A stretch of DNA of 64,000 nucleotides from Butyrivibrio sp. INlla14 (GTDB taxonomy: Bacteria > Bacillota > Clostridia > Lachnospirales > Lachnospiraceae): positions 62,001 through 126,000 of the forward strand of contig NZ_FMVS01000010.1 of assembly GCF_900102515.1 (NCBI RefSeq). The letters are read 5' to 3'. The notes under the pieces are model-generated. The model made no database searches. It worked only from the letters and a program-made list of their open reading frames with translations, and was not told the DNA's origin. Numbering within the stretch: the stretch's first letter is position 1; each line of letters starts with the position of its first letter. The position numbers were made by a program, and so were the translations under genes. Below are positions 62,725 through 64,000 of the stretch, piece after piece.

Positions 62725-64000
62725 ATGGATATTGTATTAAAGATCAAAGAAGAACTACAAGTCGAGAAATGGCAGGTTGAAGCCGCAGTTAAGTTAATTG
62801 ACGAGGGCAATACTATTCCTTTCATTTCACGATACAGAAAGGAAGCTACAGGCTCCCTTAATGACGAACAGCTCCGTAATCTGGATGAGAGACTTAAGTA
62901 TCTCCGCAGCCTTGAAGAGAGAAGGCAGCAGGTGCTTGCTTCTATCGAAGAGCAGGGCAAGATGACTGATGAACTTAAGGCCAAGATTATTGCAGCTGAG
63001 ACTATGGTTGCTATCGAGGATCTTTATCTTCCATATAGACCAAAGAGAAAGACAAGAGCCAGCATAGCAAGAGAAAAGGGACTGGAAGGACTTGCCCAGA
63101 TCCTTCTTGCTCAGGAGACTACAAAGCCCCTTGCTGAGGAAGCTGCAGCCTTTGTTGATCCGGAAAAAGAGGTTGAGGATGCAGCACAGGCACTTCAGGG
63201 AGCAATGGACATCATTGCTGAGGATGTTTCTGATAATGCTGATTTTAGAACATATATAAGAGAAGCTACAATGGAGCAGGGTATCCTTACAAGTAAGGCC
63301 AAGGATGAGAAGGCTCAGAGCGTTTATGAGATGTACTATGGCTATGAAGAGCCTATCAAGAAGGTATTGGGTCACAGAGTACTTGCTCTTAACAGAGGTG
63401 AGGCGGAGAAATTCCTCGTAGTCAAGATTGAGGCTCCTGAAGAGCAGATACTTCAGTATTTGAACAAGAAGATGCTCAAAAATGACAATCCTATTACTAC
63501 TCCTGTTATTGAGGAAATCAATCAGGATGCATATGAGAGACTCATTGCTCCTGCTATTGAGCGTGATATCAGAAATGAACTTACTGAGAAGGCAGAGGAT
63601 GGTGCAATTTCCGTATTTGGCAAGAATCTGACTCAGCTTCTCATGGCACCACCTATTGCTGGCAAGACAGTTCTGGGATGGGACCCTGCTTTTAGAACTG
63701 GCTGTAAGCTTGCCATTGTAGATGCTACAGGTAAAGTTCTTGATACCAAGGTTATTTATCCAACAGCCCCTCAGAACAAGGTAGAGGAAGCCAAGGCTGA
63801 ATTAAAGAGACTTATTGATAAATACAACGTAGATCTGATTTCTGTTGGTAATGGTACTGCTTCTAGAGAATCTGAGCAGGTTATCGTAGAGCTTATCAAG
63901 GAACTTGACAGACCTCTTCAGTACGTGATAGTCAATGAGGCCGGAGCTTCAGTGTACTCAGCTAGTAAGCTTGCCACAGAGGAGTTTCCACAGTTTGATG
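62725..64000 (+). CDS. tex: Tex-type RNA-binding transcription accessory protein, N-terminal part (continues past window)
   Basis: The frame from ATG 62725 (GCGAGGA upstream) stays open to the window end, giving 425 residues of a ~720-residue family. The start VLKIKEELQVEKWQVEAAVKLIDEGNTIPFISRYRKEATG is the conserved Tex N-terminus. DLYLPYRPKRKTRASIAREKGLE and a YqgF/RNase H-like region (GWDPAFRTGCKLAIVDATG, SVGNGTASRES) follow. The HhH and C-terminal S1 domains lie outside the window. Tex is a conserved nucleic-acid-binding protein of unclear role. Confidence 0.95.
   Translation, partial: MDIVLKIKEELQVEKWQVEAAVKLIDEGNTIPFISRYRKEATGSLNDEQLRNLDERLKYLRSLEERRQQVLASIEEQGKMTDELKAKIIAAETMVAIEDLYLPYRPKRKTRASIAREKGLEGLAQILLAQETTKPLAEEAAAFVDPEKEVEDAAQALQGAMDIIAEDVSDNADFRTYIREATMEQGILTSKAKDEKAQSVYEMYYGYEEPIKKVLGHRVLALNRGEAEKFLVVKIEAPEEQILQYLNKKMLKNDNPITTPVIEEINQDAYERLIAPAIERDIRNELTEKAEDGAISVFGKNLTQLLMAPPIAGKTVLGWDPAFRTGCKLAIVDATGKVLDTKVIYPTAPQNKVEEAKAELKRLIDKYNVDLISVGNGTASRESEQVIVELIKELDRPLQYVIVNEAGASVYSASKLATEEFPQFD

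Overview
The window reads as chromosomal DNA of an anaerobic, plant-fibre-degrading Clostridia member of the Lachnospiraceae, most like Butyrivibrio or Pseudobutyrivibrio. This is inferred from protein families and composition, not from a database match. Base composition is about 40% GC, Shine-Dalgarno sites are strong (AGGAGG type), extended -10 promoters are common, and the gene content is dominated by hemicellulose use. No rRNA, tRNA, CRISPR array or insertion sequence was seen.

Layout. 1-3.6 kb: end of the F1F0 ATP synthase operon (atpA end, atpG, atpD, atpC), with a tandem repeat between atpG and atpD and mutually exclusive hairpins after atpC. 3.7-12.5 kb: a signalling island of HD-GYP protein, very large hybrid histidine kinase and second HD-GYP protein; both HD-GYP proteins have altered metal-site residues. 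12.6-30 kb: hemicellulose locus (xylulokinase, acetylesterase, two-AraC-regulated GH2 and GH67 enzymes, aldouronate/oligosaccharide-type ABC permeases, structured leader RNA, lipoprotein binding protein), interrupted by a minus-strand DUF2974/membrane-protein pair. 30.2-35.4 kb: a NrtR-like dead-Nudix regulator followed, behind its own promoter and two matching palindromic operators, by an SPFH protein, a NAD-kinase-like protein and a methyltransferase fusion. This is the best candidate for an undescribed system here. 35.4-42.1 kb: GH3 glycosidase, sugar isomerase, flagellin pseudogene, 2-hydroxyacid dehydrogenase, CE1-type lipoprotein esterase.

42.1-43.7 kb: AT-rich remnant of a polymorphic-toxin locus (toxin tail, ankyrin protein, DUF2185 immunity protein). 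43.7-48.1 kb: secreted pectate-lyase-like protein with a ricin-type lectin domain, an unknown secreted protein, and a GH25 lysozyme with cell-wall repeats. 48.2-52 kb: nucleotide-sugar genes (eukaryotic-type UDP-sugar pyrophosphorylase, galE), a PHP phosphoesterase and a small conserved protein. 52-57.4 kb: htrA, a hairpin-rich spacer, clpX, a 0.74-kb GC-rich imperfect palindrome, and convergent carbamate kinase. 57.5-64 kb: MATE exporter, second GH2 enzyme with a DUF975 membrane protein, two small minus-strand genes, and the start of tex.

How the genes fit together. Secreted and lipoprotein enzymes (pectate lyase, CE1 esterase) act outside the cell. The ABC importer brings in oligosaccharides. 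Cytoplasmic GH67, GH3, GH2 and acetylesterase enzymes trim acetylated glucurono-xylo-oligosaccharides, and isomerase and xylulokinase feed central metabolism. The AraC proteins, and possibly the signalling island, would regulate this. Functions are assigned from sequence motifs only.
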